Made by a program: the position numbers and the translations under genes. Positions 28,249 to 36,857 of a stretch of DNA of 64,000 nucleotides are shown piece after piece. Position 1 is the stretch's first letter; every line of letters begins with the position of its first letter. The DNA comes from Pseudomonas anuradhapurensis (GTDB taxonomy: Bacteria; Pseudomonadota; Gammaproteobacteria; Pseudomonadales; Pseudomonadaceae). The notes beneath the pieces were generated by a model, which made no database searches, was not told the origin of the DNA, and saw only the letters and a list, made by a program, of their open reading frames with translations. The DNA is taken from positions 3,111,001 to 3,175,000 of the forward strand of contig NZ_CP077097.1 in assembly GCF_014269225.2 (NCBI RefSeq). The letters run 5' to 3'.

Positions 28249-29172
28249 ATGGATTTCAGCGGACGATCCGGAGAGATGGAAATATTCGCCCAGGTGGCGC
28301 AAGCGGGCAGCCTGTCCGCCGCCGCGCGGGCGCTGGGCCTGACGCCTTCGGCGGTCAGCCGCATCCTGGCCCGTACCGAACAACGCCTGGGCACCCGCCT
28401 GCTGCTGCGTACCACCCGGGCGATCACCCTTACCCCTGAAGGCGAGGCGTACCTGCGCGGCGCACGGCGGGTGCTGGCCGACCTGGACGAAGTGGAAGAA
28501 GCCATTACCGACCAGGGCGTGCCACGCGGGCGCTTGCGGGTCAGCGCAGCGCTGGGCCATGGCCGGCTGACCGTGGTCCCGCTGCTGGCGGCGTTCAGCG
28601 CGCGCTACCCACAGGTGCTGGTCGACCTGACCCTCAGCGACGAAATAGCCGACATCCCCGGTGGCCAGGCCGACGTGGCGCTACGCTTCGGCCCGCTGCC
28701 AGACAGCTCGTTGAGCGCCCGCGCGATTGGCGAGACCGGCCAGGTCATCGTCGCCTCCCCCGACTACCTGCAGCGCTGTGGCACGCCCTTGGTGCCGGAG
28801 GACCTGGCCCGGCACAACTGCCTGCGCTTCAACTTCCGCCGTGCCGCGCCGGACTGGCCGTTCCGGCGTGACGGCCAGGTCTTTGCGCTGAAGGTCAGCG
28901 GCAACCTCGAATGCAGCAGTGGCGAAGCCCTGGCGCAACTGGCCACGCTCGGCGCCGGGATTGCCCGCATCGGTACCTTCACCGTCGCCGACGACCTCGC
29001 CAGCGGGCGCCTGGTACCGTTGCTGGAGGCCTACAACCCGGGTGATCGCGAGCCGATCCATGCCGTGTTCGTCGGTGGCCCGGCCATGCCGGCGCGGGTG
29101 CGGGTGTTCGTCGACTTTCTGGTCGAACAGCTTCACAACGCCGGGCCTGCCGACATTGCCAGGCTTGGCTAG
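28249..29172 (+). CDS. LysR-family regulator divergent from the MFS exporter
   Basis: A 307-residue LysR protein from the ATG at 28249. The helix-turn-helix (FAQVAQAGSLSAAARALG) is followed by a full effector domain of the CrgA/DsdC-like branch (RFNFRRAAPDWPF). The 94-bp divergent gap to the exporter gene is a typical LysR control region. A TTG ten codons upstream is an alternative start but lies in the promoter region. Confidence 0.88.
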   Translation: MDFSGRSGEMEIFAQVAQAGSLSAAARALGLTPSAVSRILARTEQRLGTRLLLRTTRAITLTPEGEAYLRGARRVLADLDEVEEAITDQGVPRGRLRVSAALGHGRLTVVPLLAAFSARYPQVLVDLTLSDEIADIPGGQADVALRFGPLPDSSLSARAIGETGQVIVASPDYLQRCGTPLVPEDLARHNCLRFNFRRAAPDWPFRRDGQVFALKVSGNLECSSGEALAQLATLGAGIARIGTFTVADDLASGRLVPLLEAYNPGDREPIHAVFVGGPAMPARVRVFVDFLVEQLHNAGPADIARLG

Positions 29173-29267
29173 CACAGCCTCGCGCGCCCCCTGCAAAAGG
29201 ATCCTTGGCGGGTAAATCCACGCCCACAGGGTACACTTGCCTTCAGCACAGGCTCAGGAGTTGCTTC

Positions 29268-30233
29268 ATGCCCTACCCCATCGAACAGAAGCTGGTCATC
29301 GGCGTGGCTTCGAGCGCGCTGTTCGACCTCAGCGTCTCGGATGACATCTACCAGGCCCAGGGCGTCGAGGCTTACCGCCAGCACCAGCAGCAGAACCTGG
29401 ACGAACCGTTGCCCAAGGGCGTGGCATTCCCGTTCATCCGGCGCTTCCTCAGCATCAACCAGGCGTTCCCCGAGCAGTTGCCGGTGGAAGTGGTGCTACT
29501 GTCGCGCAACTCGCCGGAAACCGGCCTGCGGGTGTTTCGCTCGATCGACCATTACCAGCTGGACATCACCCGCGCGGCGTTCATGTCTGGCCGTTCACCT
29601 TACGAGTACATTCCGGCGTTCAATGCCTCACTGTTTCTCAGCGCCAACGAGGAAGACGTGCAGAAGGCGATCGACGCCAACTACCCCGCCGGGCGGGTGC
29701 TGCCGACGCGTATCTACGATGACGAGATCGACACCGAGTTGCGGGTGGCCTTCGACTTCGACGGGGTGATCGCCGACGACGAAGCGGAGAGCGTGTACAA
29801 GCGCGACAACAGCCTGGACGACTTCCAGAAGCATGAGCGCATGCACATGGCCACCCCGCACGCGCCGGGGCCGCTGGCCGACCTGTACCGCAAGCTTTCG
29901 CTGATACGCATGCTGGAAGACCGCAAACTGGCCGAAGACCCGGCGTACAAACGGATCTTGCGCATCGCGATCGTCACGGCACGCAACGCGCCTTCGCATG
30001 AGCGGGTGGTGACCACCTTGAAGAACTGGGGCGTATCGCCGGATGAGTGTTTCTTCCTCGGCGGGATGGAGAAGCCCAGGGTGTTGTCGATCCTCAAGCC
30101 GCATGTGTTCTTCGATGACCAGCGTAGCCACCTGCAGTCTTCGGCAGGCAATCTGCCGATGGTGCATGTGCCGTTCGGTGTGGCGAACAAGGTACTTTCA
30201 GCGCCGGTCTCGCCGCCGGAAGGTGTTGCATGA
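29268..30233 (+). CDS. 5'-nucleotidase (PF06189 family)
   Basis: A 321-residue protein from the ATG at 29268 (CAGGAG upstream). It shows the bacterial 5'-nucleotidase signature: GVASSALFDLSVSD at the start, then FLSINQAFPEQLPVEVVLLSRN, a HAD-like aspartate motif VAFDFDGVIADDEAE and VFFDDQRSHL near the end. These enzymes dephosphorylate nucleoside monophosphates in the cytoplasm. Its stop overlaps the start of the SDR gene in an ATGA. Confidence 0.9.
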   Translation: MPYPIEQKLVIGVASSALFDLSVSDDIYQAQGVEAYRQHQQQNLDEPLPKGVAFPFIRRFLSINQAFPEQLPVEVVLLSRNSPETGLRVFRSIDHYQLDITRAAFMSGRSPYEYIPAFNASLFLSANEEDVQKAIDANYPAGRVLPTRIYDDEIDTELRVAFDFDGVIADDEAESVYKRDNSLDDFQKHERMHMATPHAPGPLADLYRKLSLIRMLEDRKLAEDPAYKRILRIAIVTARNAPSHERVVTTLKNWGVSPDECFFLGGMEKPRVLSILKPHVFFDDQRSHLQSSAGNLPMVHVPFGVANKVLSAPVSPPEGVA

Positions 30234-31000
30234 AGCTCATCCCCGGGCTGGCGGGCCAGGCCAATGTACTGCTATGCGGCGCCAGCCAGGGCATCGGCCT
30301 GGCGCTGTGCACGGCCTTGCTGGCGCGCGACGATGTGCGCCAGGTCTGGGCCGTGTCGCGTCAGGCCAGCAACAATGATGCGCTGCTGGCCCTGGCCAGG
30401 CAGCACGCTGGGCGAGTGTCGCTGGTGGATTGCGATGCCCGCGACGAGCAGGCACTTGCGGCCCTGGCACGCCAGGTGGGCCACGGCTGCGAGCACCTGC
30501 ATTTGGTGGTCAGTACGCTGGGCATTCTCCATCAGGAAGGCAGCAAGGCAGAAAAGTCGCTTGCGCAACTGGACCTGGCCAGCCTGCAGGCCAGCTTCAC
30601 CACCAATGCGTTCGCGCCGGTGCTGTTGCTCAAGCACCTGCTGCCGCTGCTGCGCCGGCAGCCCGCCACGTTCGCGGCACTGTCGGCCCGGGTCGGCTCG
30701 ATCAGCGACAACCGGCTGGGCGGGTGGTACAGCTACCGCGCCAGCAAGGCGGCATTGAACCAGTTGCTGCACACGGCCAGCATCGAGCTGAAGCGCCTGA
30801 ACCCGGCCGCTACCATACTGGCCGTGCATCCGGGTACCACCGATACCCAGCTGTCGCGGCCGTTTCAAGGCAACGTGCCGGAGGGCAAACTGTTTACCCC
30901 CGCGTTTGCCGCACAGTGCCTGATCGAGCTGGTGGGGCGGCTGGGGGCGGCCGAGAGTGGCAGCTTCTGGGGCTGGGATGGCCAGCGCATCGAGTGGTGA
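30230..31000 (+). CDS. short-chain dehydrogenase/reductase
   Basis: A 256-residue classical-length SDR: cofactor motif CGASQGIGLAL near residues 16-26, active-site serine in the ALSARVGS strand and catalytic YxxxK (GWYSYRASKAAL). It resembles the C-factor-like group. Its ATG overlaps the nucleotidase stop by four bases, implying translational coupling. Substrate unknown. Confidence 0.9.
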   Translation: MKLIPGLAGQANVLLCGASQGIGLALCTALLARDDVRQVWAVSRQASNNDALLALARQHAGRVSLVDCDARDEQALAALARQVGHGCEHLHLVVSTLGILHQEGSKAEKSLAQLDLASLQASFTTNAFAPVLLLKHLLPLLRRQPATFAALSARVGSISDNRLGGWYSYRASKAALNQLLHTASIELKRLNPAATILAVHPGTTDTQLSRPFQGNVPEGKLFTPAFAAQCLIELVGRLGAAESGSFWGWDGQRIEW

Positions 31001-31101
31001 GCGAGGGCAGCCGTTGGCGCACCCGCAAGCGCCAGTGAACCTTTGCGCCAAGCGGGGCTCAGTTGTGCAAAGCGCGCTTGCCGCAGCGACAAAGGATTGC
31101 C

Positions 31102-32856
31102 ATGGGACATGCCCCCTCCACTGCCCTGCCCCTGGCGCGCGTCGAGCGTGAACTGAGCCTGCGCGCGGTACTCACCGGCATCGCGCTGGGCATCCTGCTC
31201 ACGCCCTCGAATGTGTACGCGGGCCTCAGGATCGGCTGGTCATTCAACATGTCGATCATCGCCTTGCTGGTCGGCTTCGCCGTGTGGCAGAGCCTGCCAG
31301 GGCGCGGCAAGGGCCGGCCGGCGTGGACGCTGCACGAAAGCAACATCAACCAGACCGTGGCCTCGGCCGCCGCGTCCATCGTTTCCGGCGGGCTGGTGGC
31401 GCCGATCCCTGCCTATACCCTGCTCACCGGTCACCAGTTGGACCCGCTGCCGATGATGGCCTGGGTGTTCTCGGTAAGTTTCCTCGGCATCTGGATCGCC
31501 TGGTACCTGCGCCCCACCTTGCTCGCTGACCATGGCCTGAAATTCCCGGAGGGCATGGCGACGCTGGAGACCCTGCAACAGATCTACCAGCAAGGCCACG
31601 AAGCCATGCTGCGGATCAAGGTACTCTGCAGTGCCGCGTTGCTGTCGGGGCTGGTGAAGTGGATCGACGGCTTCGTCTGGACGATACCGCGCTGGGCCCC
31701 CACGCCAGTGCTCGAGCGCCTGACCTTCACCCTCGACCCTTCGCTGATGCTGGTCGGTTTCGGTGGCATCATCGGCATCCGCGTGGGCCTGACGTTGCTG
31801 CTCGGTGCCGCACTGGCCTGGGGCGGGCTGGCACCGTGGCTGATCGAGCATGCGCGGGTGGTGCTGGCGCCGAACGCCAGCGGCCCGCAGTTCGCGGCGC
31901 TGGTGGAATGGCTGCTGTGGCCGGGGGTCAGCCTGATGGTGTGCGCGACCCTGACATCGCTGGCGGTTCGCCTGTTGCAAATGCCCCGGCACAGGCCCGC
32001 CGACCGGCCGGCCCGGGCATCGCGCACGCAAACGGGGTTTTCCCTGACGCCGGCTGCCGGGCTGCTGTTGTCCATTGTCCTGGTGGTAGCGCTACAAGCG
32101 TTGCTGTTTGGCATCGACTGGTGGATGGCGTTGCTGAGCATCCCCCTGGCAGTGTGCCTTGCCGTGGTCGCCGCGCGCGTGGTGGGTGCCACTGGCATTG
32201 CGCCGATCGGTGCCATCGGCAAGCTGTCGCAGCTCGGCTTCGGCCTGGTCGCCCCGGGCCAGGTGGCGATCAACCTGATGAGCGCGAATACGGCCGGTGG
32301 CGCGGCCGGGCAATCCACCGACCTGATGAACGATTTCAAGGTTGGCCAGGCGATCGGCGCAACCCCGCATCGACAGCTGATTGCACAATGCATCGGCATC
32401 TTTATCGGCAGCGTGGTGGCCGTGCTGGTGTATCGGATGCTGATTCCCGACCCGCAGGCGCAACTGCTCAGCGAGCAATGGCCTGCACCCGCCGTGGCAA
32501 CCTGGAAGGCCGTGGCCCAGACCTTGACGCAGGGGCTGGGAGCGCTGTCGCCGGCGCTGCGTTGGGCGATCGTCGCGGGTAGCGCGGCAGGCGTGCTGCT
32601 GGGTGCCCTCGACAGCCTGCTGCCGCATCGGGCAGCGCGCTGGCTGCCGAGTACCGCCGCGCTGGGGCTGGCGTTCATACTGCCGGCGTCGATCAGCATG
32701 ATGATGGGGCTCGGCGCGCTGCTCACCTGGCTGGTCGGTTGCCGGTGGCCGAGCGTTACCGAGCGGTTTGCGATCACCGCCGCAGCCGGGCTGATTGCCG
32801 GGGAAAGCATCACCGGGGTAGGCGCATCGTTCTGGGAGATGGTACGGGCGCTGTAG
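31102..32856 (+). CDS. OPT family transporter
   Basis: A 584-residue, multi-helix protein from the ATG at 31102 (AAAGGA upstream). The start ELSLRAVLTGIALGILLTPSNVYAGL and the WTLHESNINQTVASAAASIVSGG segment are characteristic of bacterial oligopeptide/siderophore transporter (OPT) proteins. Members use the proton gradient to import peptides or metal chelates. No peptidase or metal gene flanks it, so the cargo is unknown. Confidence 0.88.
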   Translation: MGHAPSTALPLARVERELSLRAVLTGIALGILLTPSNVYAGLRIGWSFNMSIIALLVGFAVWQSLPGRGKGRPAWTLHESNINQTVASAAASIVSGGLVAPIPAYTLLTGHQLDPLPMMAWVFSVSFLGIWIAWYLRPTLLADHGLKFPEGMATLETLQQIYQQGHEAMLRIKVLCSAALLSGLVKWIDGFVWTIPRWAPTPVLERLTFTLDPSLMLVGFGGIIGIRVGLTLLLGAALAWGGLAPWLIEHARVVLAPNASGPQFAALVEWLLWPGVSLMVCATLTSLAVRLLQMPRHRPADRPARASRTQTGFSLTPAAGLLLSIVLVVALQALLFGIDWWMALLSIPLAVCLAVVAARVVGATGIAPIGAIGKLSQLGFGLVAPGQVAINLMSANTAGGAAGQSTDLMNDFKVGQAIGATPHRQLIAQCIGIFIGSVVAVLVYRMLIPDPQAQLLSEQWPAPAVATWKAVAQTLTQGLGALSPALRWAIVAGSAAGVLLGALDSLLPHRAARWLPSTAALGLAFILPASISMMMGLGALLTWLVGCRWPSVTERFAITAAAGLIAGESITGVGASFWEMVRAL

Positions 32857-32955
32857 CGGTTGGCAGCGCGCGGCCACTGCGCTGCCGTGCCCTTCTGGCG
32901 TTGCGTCGGAACTTTGCCTGCCCGTTTGCGGCCTTCTCTGCAGGAGGTACTGCAG

Positions 32956-33336
32956 ATGACCAGCAAGGAACGACACTCGACCCTCATTTGCTTGCAAGCC
33001 GGCAAGGTCCTGCTGGTGCGCAAGGCGACCGGTGAATGGTCATTGCCTGGGGGCAAGATCGATCCCGGGGAAACCCAGCTCGACGCAGCGCGGCGGGAAT
33101 TGCACGAAGAAACGAGCCTGGAAATGCTCGATGCGCAGTTCCTCGGCCACCACGTATTCGAGGCCGAAGAACACTGGCTTTATCGAATGACGGTGTCGCC
33201 CGGGATGACGCCGCATCCCTCGCACGAGATCGTGGAATGCCGCTGGTTCAGCGGCGATGAACTGAACCAGGCGTCAGTAAAGCCGAAGGACCTCGAATTG
33301 CTCAGGCGCGAGGGCTGCGTCGGTAGCAGAGCGTGA
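32956..33336 (+). CDS. Nudix hydrolase
   Basis: A 126-residue protein from the ATG at 32956 with a strong CAGGAGG ribosome-binding site. The Nudix box is intact (GGKIDPGETQLDAARRELHEE then TSL), with the metal-binding REL..EE residues. It hydrolyses a nucleoside diphosphate linked to another moiety; its short length fits an 8-oxo-dGTPase-like or house-cleaning role. Its stop is the last base pair before the rhs graveyard. Confidence 0.92.
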   Translation: MTSKERHSTLICLQAGKVLLVRKATGEWSLPGGKIDPGETQLDAARRELHEETSLEMLDAQFLGHHVFEAEEHWLYRMTVSPGMTPHPSHEIVECRWFSGDELNQASVKPKDLELLRREGCVGSRA

Positions 33337-33342
33337 GGGCAC

Positions 33343-33393
33343 TCAGGCGCTGATTTCTACCAATGCCTTCTCGAAAATTTTCATATCCGGCGG
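33343..33393 (-). pseudogene. tail of a third Rhs immunity gene
   Basis: The last 17 codons of an immunity gene remain on the minus strand, reading PPDMKIFEKALVEISA then TGA. This matches PPDMKMLEKALSEVRR at the end of the intact immunity gene at 37636-37962. It is directly joined to a fragment of rhs core DNA, so everything between that core point and the end of the immunity gene was deleted. Confidence 0.8.
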
Positions 33394-33396
33394 AAT

Positions 33397-33648
33397 AGGC
33401 GATGGATCAGGTTGCCGGGTTCGTCGTACTGGTAGTGGGTCCCGGCGTGTTCACGCAGCAGGTTGTCCATCAGCTTGTTGCGCCGCGGGTCGCTTTCCAG
33501 CGGGCGATTCAGCTCCTGGGCCTTGTCGTCCAGCAGGTTGCCGGCCGGGTCGAAGGCAAAGGTCTCGACGCGAGGCGACTGGTGGCTTGCAGCAAGCGGC
33601 CAACCGGGCCGAACCGATAAGCCAAGTGACCAAGACGGGTGTCGTACC
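33397..33648 (-). pseudogene. rhs core fragment
   Basis: About 250 bp matches the segment of the intact rhs gene at about 39091-39343 with only scattered changes by eye, in the same orientation. It encodes part of the YD-repeat core (around NLLREYAGTHYQYDERG). There is no start and the fragment is broken by indels such as the one near 33570. It is a recombination relic. Confidence 0.85.
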
Positions 33649-33671
33649 TAGCTGCGCGCCACTCTCAATCA

Positions 33672-34001
33672 TTACACTTTTCTTATCTCAGCTAATCCTT
33701 TTTCTAGCAAACTGAGATTGGTAGGATCATTAATAATTTTTTTTGACCTAGCCCATCTATGCACTGCACTCTTAGGCCCTTCGACAAGCTTATTTCCTTC
33801 TTCGGCAAGCTCACTTTTCATTATGACGCGCTTCACTACACGTCCATTTCCGTCAGTAACACGACACTTTATAAGCTCATTACTCTCAAGGAAGACAAAT
33901 AGGTTTTCCATTGCAATTTTAATACTCTCCTGCCAATCCGGAGCACTTTCATACGAAGCCACTAATACATCAATATCCCAAACCGGATAATCATTAATCA
34001 T
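33672..34001 (-). CDS. Rhs immunity protein homologue (allele B)
   Basis: A 109-residue acidic soluble protein that is clearly related to the immunity gene at 37636-37962: VWDID near the N-terminus, LFVFLESNELIKCRVTDGNG, SELAEEGNKL and GPKSAVHRWARSK all have counterparts. Its ATG shares one base with the stop of the displaced rhs tip (TAATG), exactly as in the intact pair, with AAAGGAGG upstream. It is low in GC compared with the core genome. Intact, although its toxin partner is frameshifted. Confidence 0.8.
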   Translation of the reverse strand: MINDYPVWDIDVLVASYESAPDWQESIKIAMENLFVFLESNELIKCRVTDGNGRVVKRVIMKSELAEEGNKLVEGPKSAVHRWARSKKIINDPTNLSLLEKGLAEIRKV

Positions 34002-34912
34002 TACAGCCTCCTTTCTACTTTAGACAACCCAGCAACCGGCACCAGTTTCCCAGCTGACCTATCCTTAATGAACGTACCGCCAGCTGCGAGAATTCGAATT
34101 TCCTTCTGTTGTTGTTCTAATTTAGACGCAGTCAAACTTGTCACTTCGTAAGTCGTCGCCTGCCATCTTCAATAACAGCCGTGGCAACCCTACGCCGCTC
34201 ATCGGTTTCTGGATCCCTAACAGATTTTCCACTAGCATCCCGCAGATAACACTCACTTTGTATCGTAGCATTCGGATGTTTGGTCCTGATTTCCGTATTG
34301 AACTCTTGATGACGGCGATCTCCATCAATCGCATTCTTGAGCCGCTTCAGCCCCCACGGGTCAATCCACTCGATCGGGTTCGGCACATACTGATAGAGGT
34401 TGAAGCCGCCCAGATAGCTGATAGGATCTTGGCTGACAAACCGCCCAGCCGCCGGATCATAGTACCGATAACGGTTGTAATGCAGCCCGGCCTCATGATC
34501 ATGGTACTGCCCTTGGAACTGTATCGGATTGCTCAGACCGACTTGCTTGGCCCACTCCGAGCGGGCTTCCTTGACCTCCCCCCACGCTTTGTACTGCGCC
34601 GTCCAGGCCACTTCGCCATTGTGGTCGGTGAGTTCCATCGGCGTACCGAGGTGGTCACACTGGTACCAAAGGATCGCATCGAATGCCTGCGGCTTGACCT
34701 CGGTGTGCCACAGTGGGTCCTGATCGAAATCGCATTCCCGGTCGCTCCAGTCCGGCTGGCGCAGCAGGCGGATCGGGTTGTTTCGTTGCGCCTGGGCAAC
34801 CGGAACGAAACTGCTCGGCTCGTACAGGTAATGCACGGTGCGCCCGGTCTCACCTTCGTCCTGCGGCCGCGAGCTTTCCCAGGCGAGGTTATCGCCATCT
34901 CAACCATTATAA
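34001..34912 (-). pseudogene. displaced Rhs C-terminal tip with frameshifted toxin domain
   Basis: The fragment matches about the last 320 codons of the intact rhs gene (RTVHYLYEP to the end). It has no start of its own and meets a TGA where the intact gene has Trp (near 34905). The core is nearly identical to the intact gene up to DPWGLKR, after which the toxin is a divergent allele. A one-base deletion near 34160 (GGCA-GGCG where GGCACGGCG is expected) shifts the frame; reading across it restores TTYEVTSLTASKLEQQQ and a stop that overlaps the immunity start. The toxin is therefore probably inactive. Confidence 0.85.
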
Positions 34913-34946
34913 TTGGCGAAGTCCGACTCCGCCGCTTAAATAAAAG

Positions 34947-35696
34947 TCAGACCATACATGACGCCAGTAAATGGCCATCGGCAAGTTTGCTTCTAGCTCT
35001 TTCACGATCAGCATCAGACAAAACCCAGAGCTTAAATCCAGACTTATCAAGAGCCTCACCAAGTTCTGACATCACAAGACTTAGCATTTCGAGCTTCTCG
35101 GGAGGAAGCGCTTGCAGCTTACGTGTAGAAAATAGATTTACTGGATACACATCCCTAATATACTCATCAGTTTTACCAGACCACTGCATCTTGAGCCACA
35201 TGATGGTCTCGCTACGCCTAGGCCACATTAGCGGGTGGTTTTCATCTGGGACATATCGCCCAAACGCATAACCAAAACCAAACGCATGGCTTTCTGTATA
35301 TGCATATGCATAGTCAAAATCGGCATACCAATCTGGACAGACTAGAAAAGACTCAACCAGCGATTCCAAATTCAGCTTTTCCGAAAATGCAGTAAGCACG
35401 AGCCCCTCATCCGCAGATACAACTGATGAAAAATTGCAATTCAGCGTCTCACTCCCCTCACCTTTCTCCCATATCCTCTCGGAGTATAGCTCAATTACAT
35501 CAATCTTACCCTCACTAATTTCCTTCAGGTATTTCTCGCGACTAAACTTAATTACACGCCCATTTTTACCGCCACAACGTTCAATTTTTCCGCCCACCCG
35601 TTGCATCCATTGCTCGAACGCAGAGTAGTTCTTAACGAAATCCAGCCTCTCTCCGGCCACCGAATGGGCCACCAGAAAATTATAGTAATCTGCCAT
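34947..35696 (-). CDS. hypothetical protein in the rhs island, possible immunity protein
   Basis: A 249-residue soluble protein with no recognised domain, encoded in AT-rich DNA unlike the core genome. It is aromatic-rich in the middle (FDYAYAYTESHAFGFGYAFG) and acidic overall. GGAG lies seven bases before the ATG. It is the last of three overlapping minus-strand frames inside an array of toxin/immunity remnants, so an immunity role is plausible but unproven. Confidence 0.6.
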   Translation of the reverse strand: MADYYNFLVAHSVAGERLDFVKNYSAFEQWMQRVGGKIERCGGKNGRVIKFSREKYLKEISEGKIDVIELYSERIWEKGEGSETLNCNFSSVVSADEGLVLTAFSEKLNLESLVESFLVCPDWYADFDYAYAYTESHAFGFGYAFGRYVPDENHPLMWPRRSETIMWLKMQWSGKTDEYIRDVYPVNLFSTRKLQALPPEKLEMLSLVMSELGEALDKSGFKLWVLSDADRERARSKLADGHLLASCMV

Positions 35697-35845
35697 CTAA
35701 ATTCTCCGACGAGTTCTCTCTTTCTCAGTGTATCCCCCGGCACGACCCACGAAAGCCCAAAACGCTGAACCGACCCAATAAAGCCGCGAACCTTCTCATT
35801 AAAAGAACCCGCGACCGTACTAAACGCCTTCATAAACTCACTCAT
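35552..35845 (-). CDS. small hypothetical protein, probably a remnant
   Basis: A 97-codon frame whose first 50 residues (SEFMKAFSTVAGSFNEKVRG and on) look protein-like, while the last 45 overlap the 249-residue gene in another frame and look like shadow sequence. A real product may therefore have been shortened or fused by a frameshift near 35700. Its ATG overlaps the upstream 51-residue frame in an ATGA. Confidence 0.35.
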   Translation of the reverse strand: MSEFMKAFSTVAGSFNEKVRGFIGSVQRFGLSWVVPGDTLRKRELVGEFRWQITIIFWWPIRWPERGWISLRTTLRSSNGCNGWAEKLNVVAVKMGV

Positions 35846-35997
35846 ACCTTACCCACATACCCCCACAGCAACTCTTTAAGCAATCCCTCATATGCATCCC
35901 GTGCCATCGCGAATTGGATACACTGTTGAGTGCCCAGGAGACATATGCCTGACTGGCATATCACGCTCATCATGCTAACCGCCAAACCCTTGGACAT
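35842..35997 (-). CDS. small hypothetical protein (51 aa) in the rhs island
   Basis: An ATG preceded by AGAGG opens a 51-codon frame with four cysteines (VICQSGICLLGTQQCIQF). It ends in an ATGA overlap with the next small gene, so the frames at 35842-35997, 35552-35845 and 34947-35696 behave like one translationally coupled unit. No family recognised. Confidence 0.4.
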   Translation of the reverse strand: MSKGLAVSMMSVICQSGICLLGTQQCIQFAMARDAYEGLLKELLWGYVGKV

Positions 35998-36007
35998 TTT
36001 TACCTCT

Positions 36008-36160
36008 TCAGGTTAAGCATGCGAGCAGTTCGGCCTTGGCCGTCGCATTAAGGACGGAGTTAAGGTTGGTGCTGTAGGTGCCGGCCATGCAGTTGTCGAT
36101 GCTGGCCTGGGGGGCGTAGGCCAGCAGGTTGTCTGCGGCGGCTGGCGGGTTGGCAGGCAC
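36008..36160 (-). pseudogene. degenerate fragment of a secreted-protein-like gene
   Basis: A 50-codon frame (AADNLLAYAPQASIDNCM and on, ending LLACLT) follows a TAG that interrupts a hydrophobic leader-like stretch (LCLVAAALAG). GC is high, unlike the flanking island genes. It looks like the tail of a small secreted protein gene with a disrupted start. Confidence 0.35.
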
Positions 36161-36221
36161 CTAGCCTGGGCCCGCCAGCGCGGCCGCGACCAGGCACAAA
36201 TCCGCTAAAACTAAAACATCC

Positions 36222-36485
36222 CTATTTCAATACCGAAATGAATTTTCCGAAAATCTCAATGAATCCCTGCAGGTCTTTTATCTCGTAACGCTCATTAATT
36301 ATATAGTCACCAGACTCGACATCGATAGCTTCAATGACACAGCTATCATCATCCCACAATGTCAGCCTCGCCAGATTACACTCATCATCAACATTTATAA
36401 CGGCACTTGTGCTTAACTCATTCTCATTCAGATCCAGCATTCTGCTTGAGTTAACCTCAAGCCAAGCCAATATCTCTATGAACAT
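36222..36485 (-). CDS. TriTu-like immunity protein
   Basis: An 87-residue acidic protein encoded directly after, and overlapping by ten bases, the end of a TreTu-like toxin fragment. The pattern (INVDDECNLARLTLWDD, IDVESGDYI, IKDLQGFIEIFGKF) fits what I recall of the TriTu immunity family, which neutralises EF-Tu-modifying ADP-ribosyltransferase tips of Rhs proteins. The assignment rests on recollection plus pairing, not on a search. The gene is intact and AT-rich. Confidence 0.6.
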   Translation of the reverse strand: MFIEILAWLEVNSSRMLDLNENELSTSAVINVDDECNLARLTLWDDDSCVIEAIDVESGDYIINERYEIKDLQGFIEIFGKFISVLK

Positions 36486-36745
36486 TTGATTATTCCATCT
36501 TCCGTTTTATGTGCTTTGACTTGAATGTCTTCTGCCACTGGCATTTCCGGTACAGGATTACCCTTCCTATTGGCAAGCCTTCCCTCTAATGAGGCGGGAC
36601 CCACAATTTTTGCCCACCCCTCATTGGTTTTAATGAGAGACCCCTCTGGAACATTAAACTCAACATACTTAGTTCCGGGATTAGCCTGTTTTCCAAAAGC
36701 ATCAATACTGGCTGGAGATGCAACATGTGTTGTTCCTGTAGAACT
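36476..36745 (-). pseudogene. C-terminal part of a TreTu-like Rhs toxin
   Basis: About 88 codons read TTHVASPASIDAFG, KYVEFNVPEGSLI, GPASLEGRLANRKG and PVPEMPVAEDI, which matches the C-terminal half of TreTu ADP-ribosyltransferase tips as I know them. The upstream part of the toxin and its rhs junction are missing and replaced by a short inverted rhs fragment, so it cannot be active as encoded. The stop overlaps the TriTu-like start. Confidence 0.6.
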
Positions 36746-36747
36746 TC

Positions 36748-36848
36748 GCGCACCGTGCATTACCTGTACGAGCCGGGCAGCTTCGTGCCTGTGGTCCAGG
36801 CACAACGAAACAGCCCGTTCGCGCTGGCGCTTGGCCCGCTGCATCTGG
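36748..36848. pseudogene. scrambled rhs debris containing an inversion junction
   Basis: Positions 36748-36811 read, on the plus strand, RTVHYLYEPGSFVPVVQAQR, the reverse of the intact minus-strand rhs. Positions 36817-36848 match the plus strand of the intact gene near 38891-38922, that is the normal orientation. Two rhs segments that lie about 80 bp apart in the intact gene thus meet here head to head. Confidence 0.75.
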
Positions 36849-36857
36849 CCCTTGCAC

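Noticed and set aside
34018-34140. Independent small gene between immunity allele B and the rhs tip frame
   Set aside because: The sequence is the out-of-frame end of the toxin after the one-base deletion, not a separate gene.
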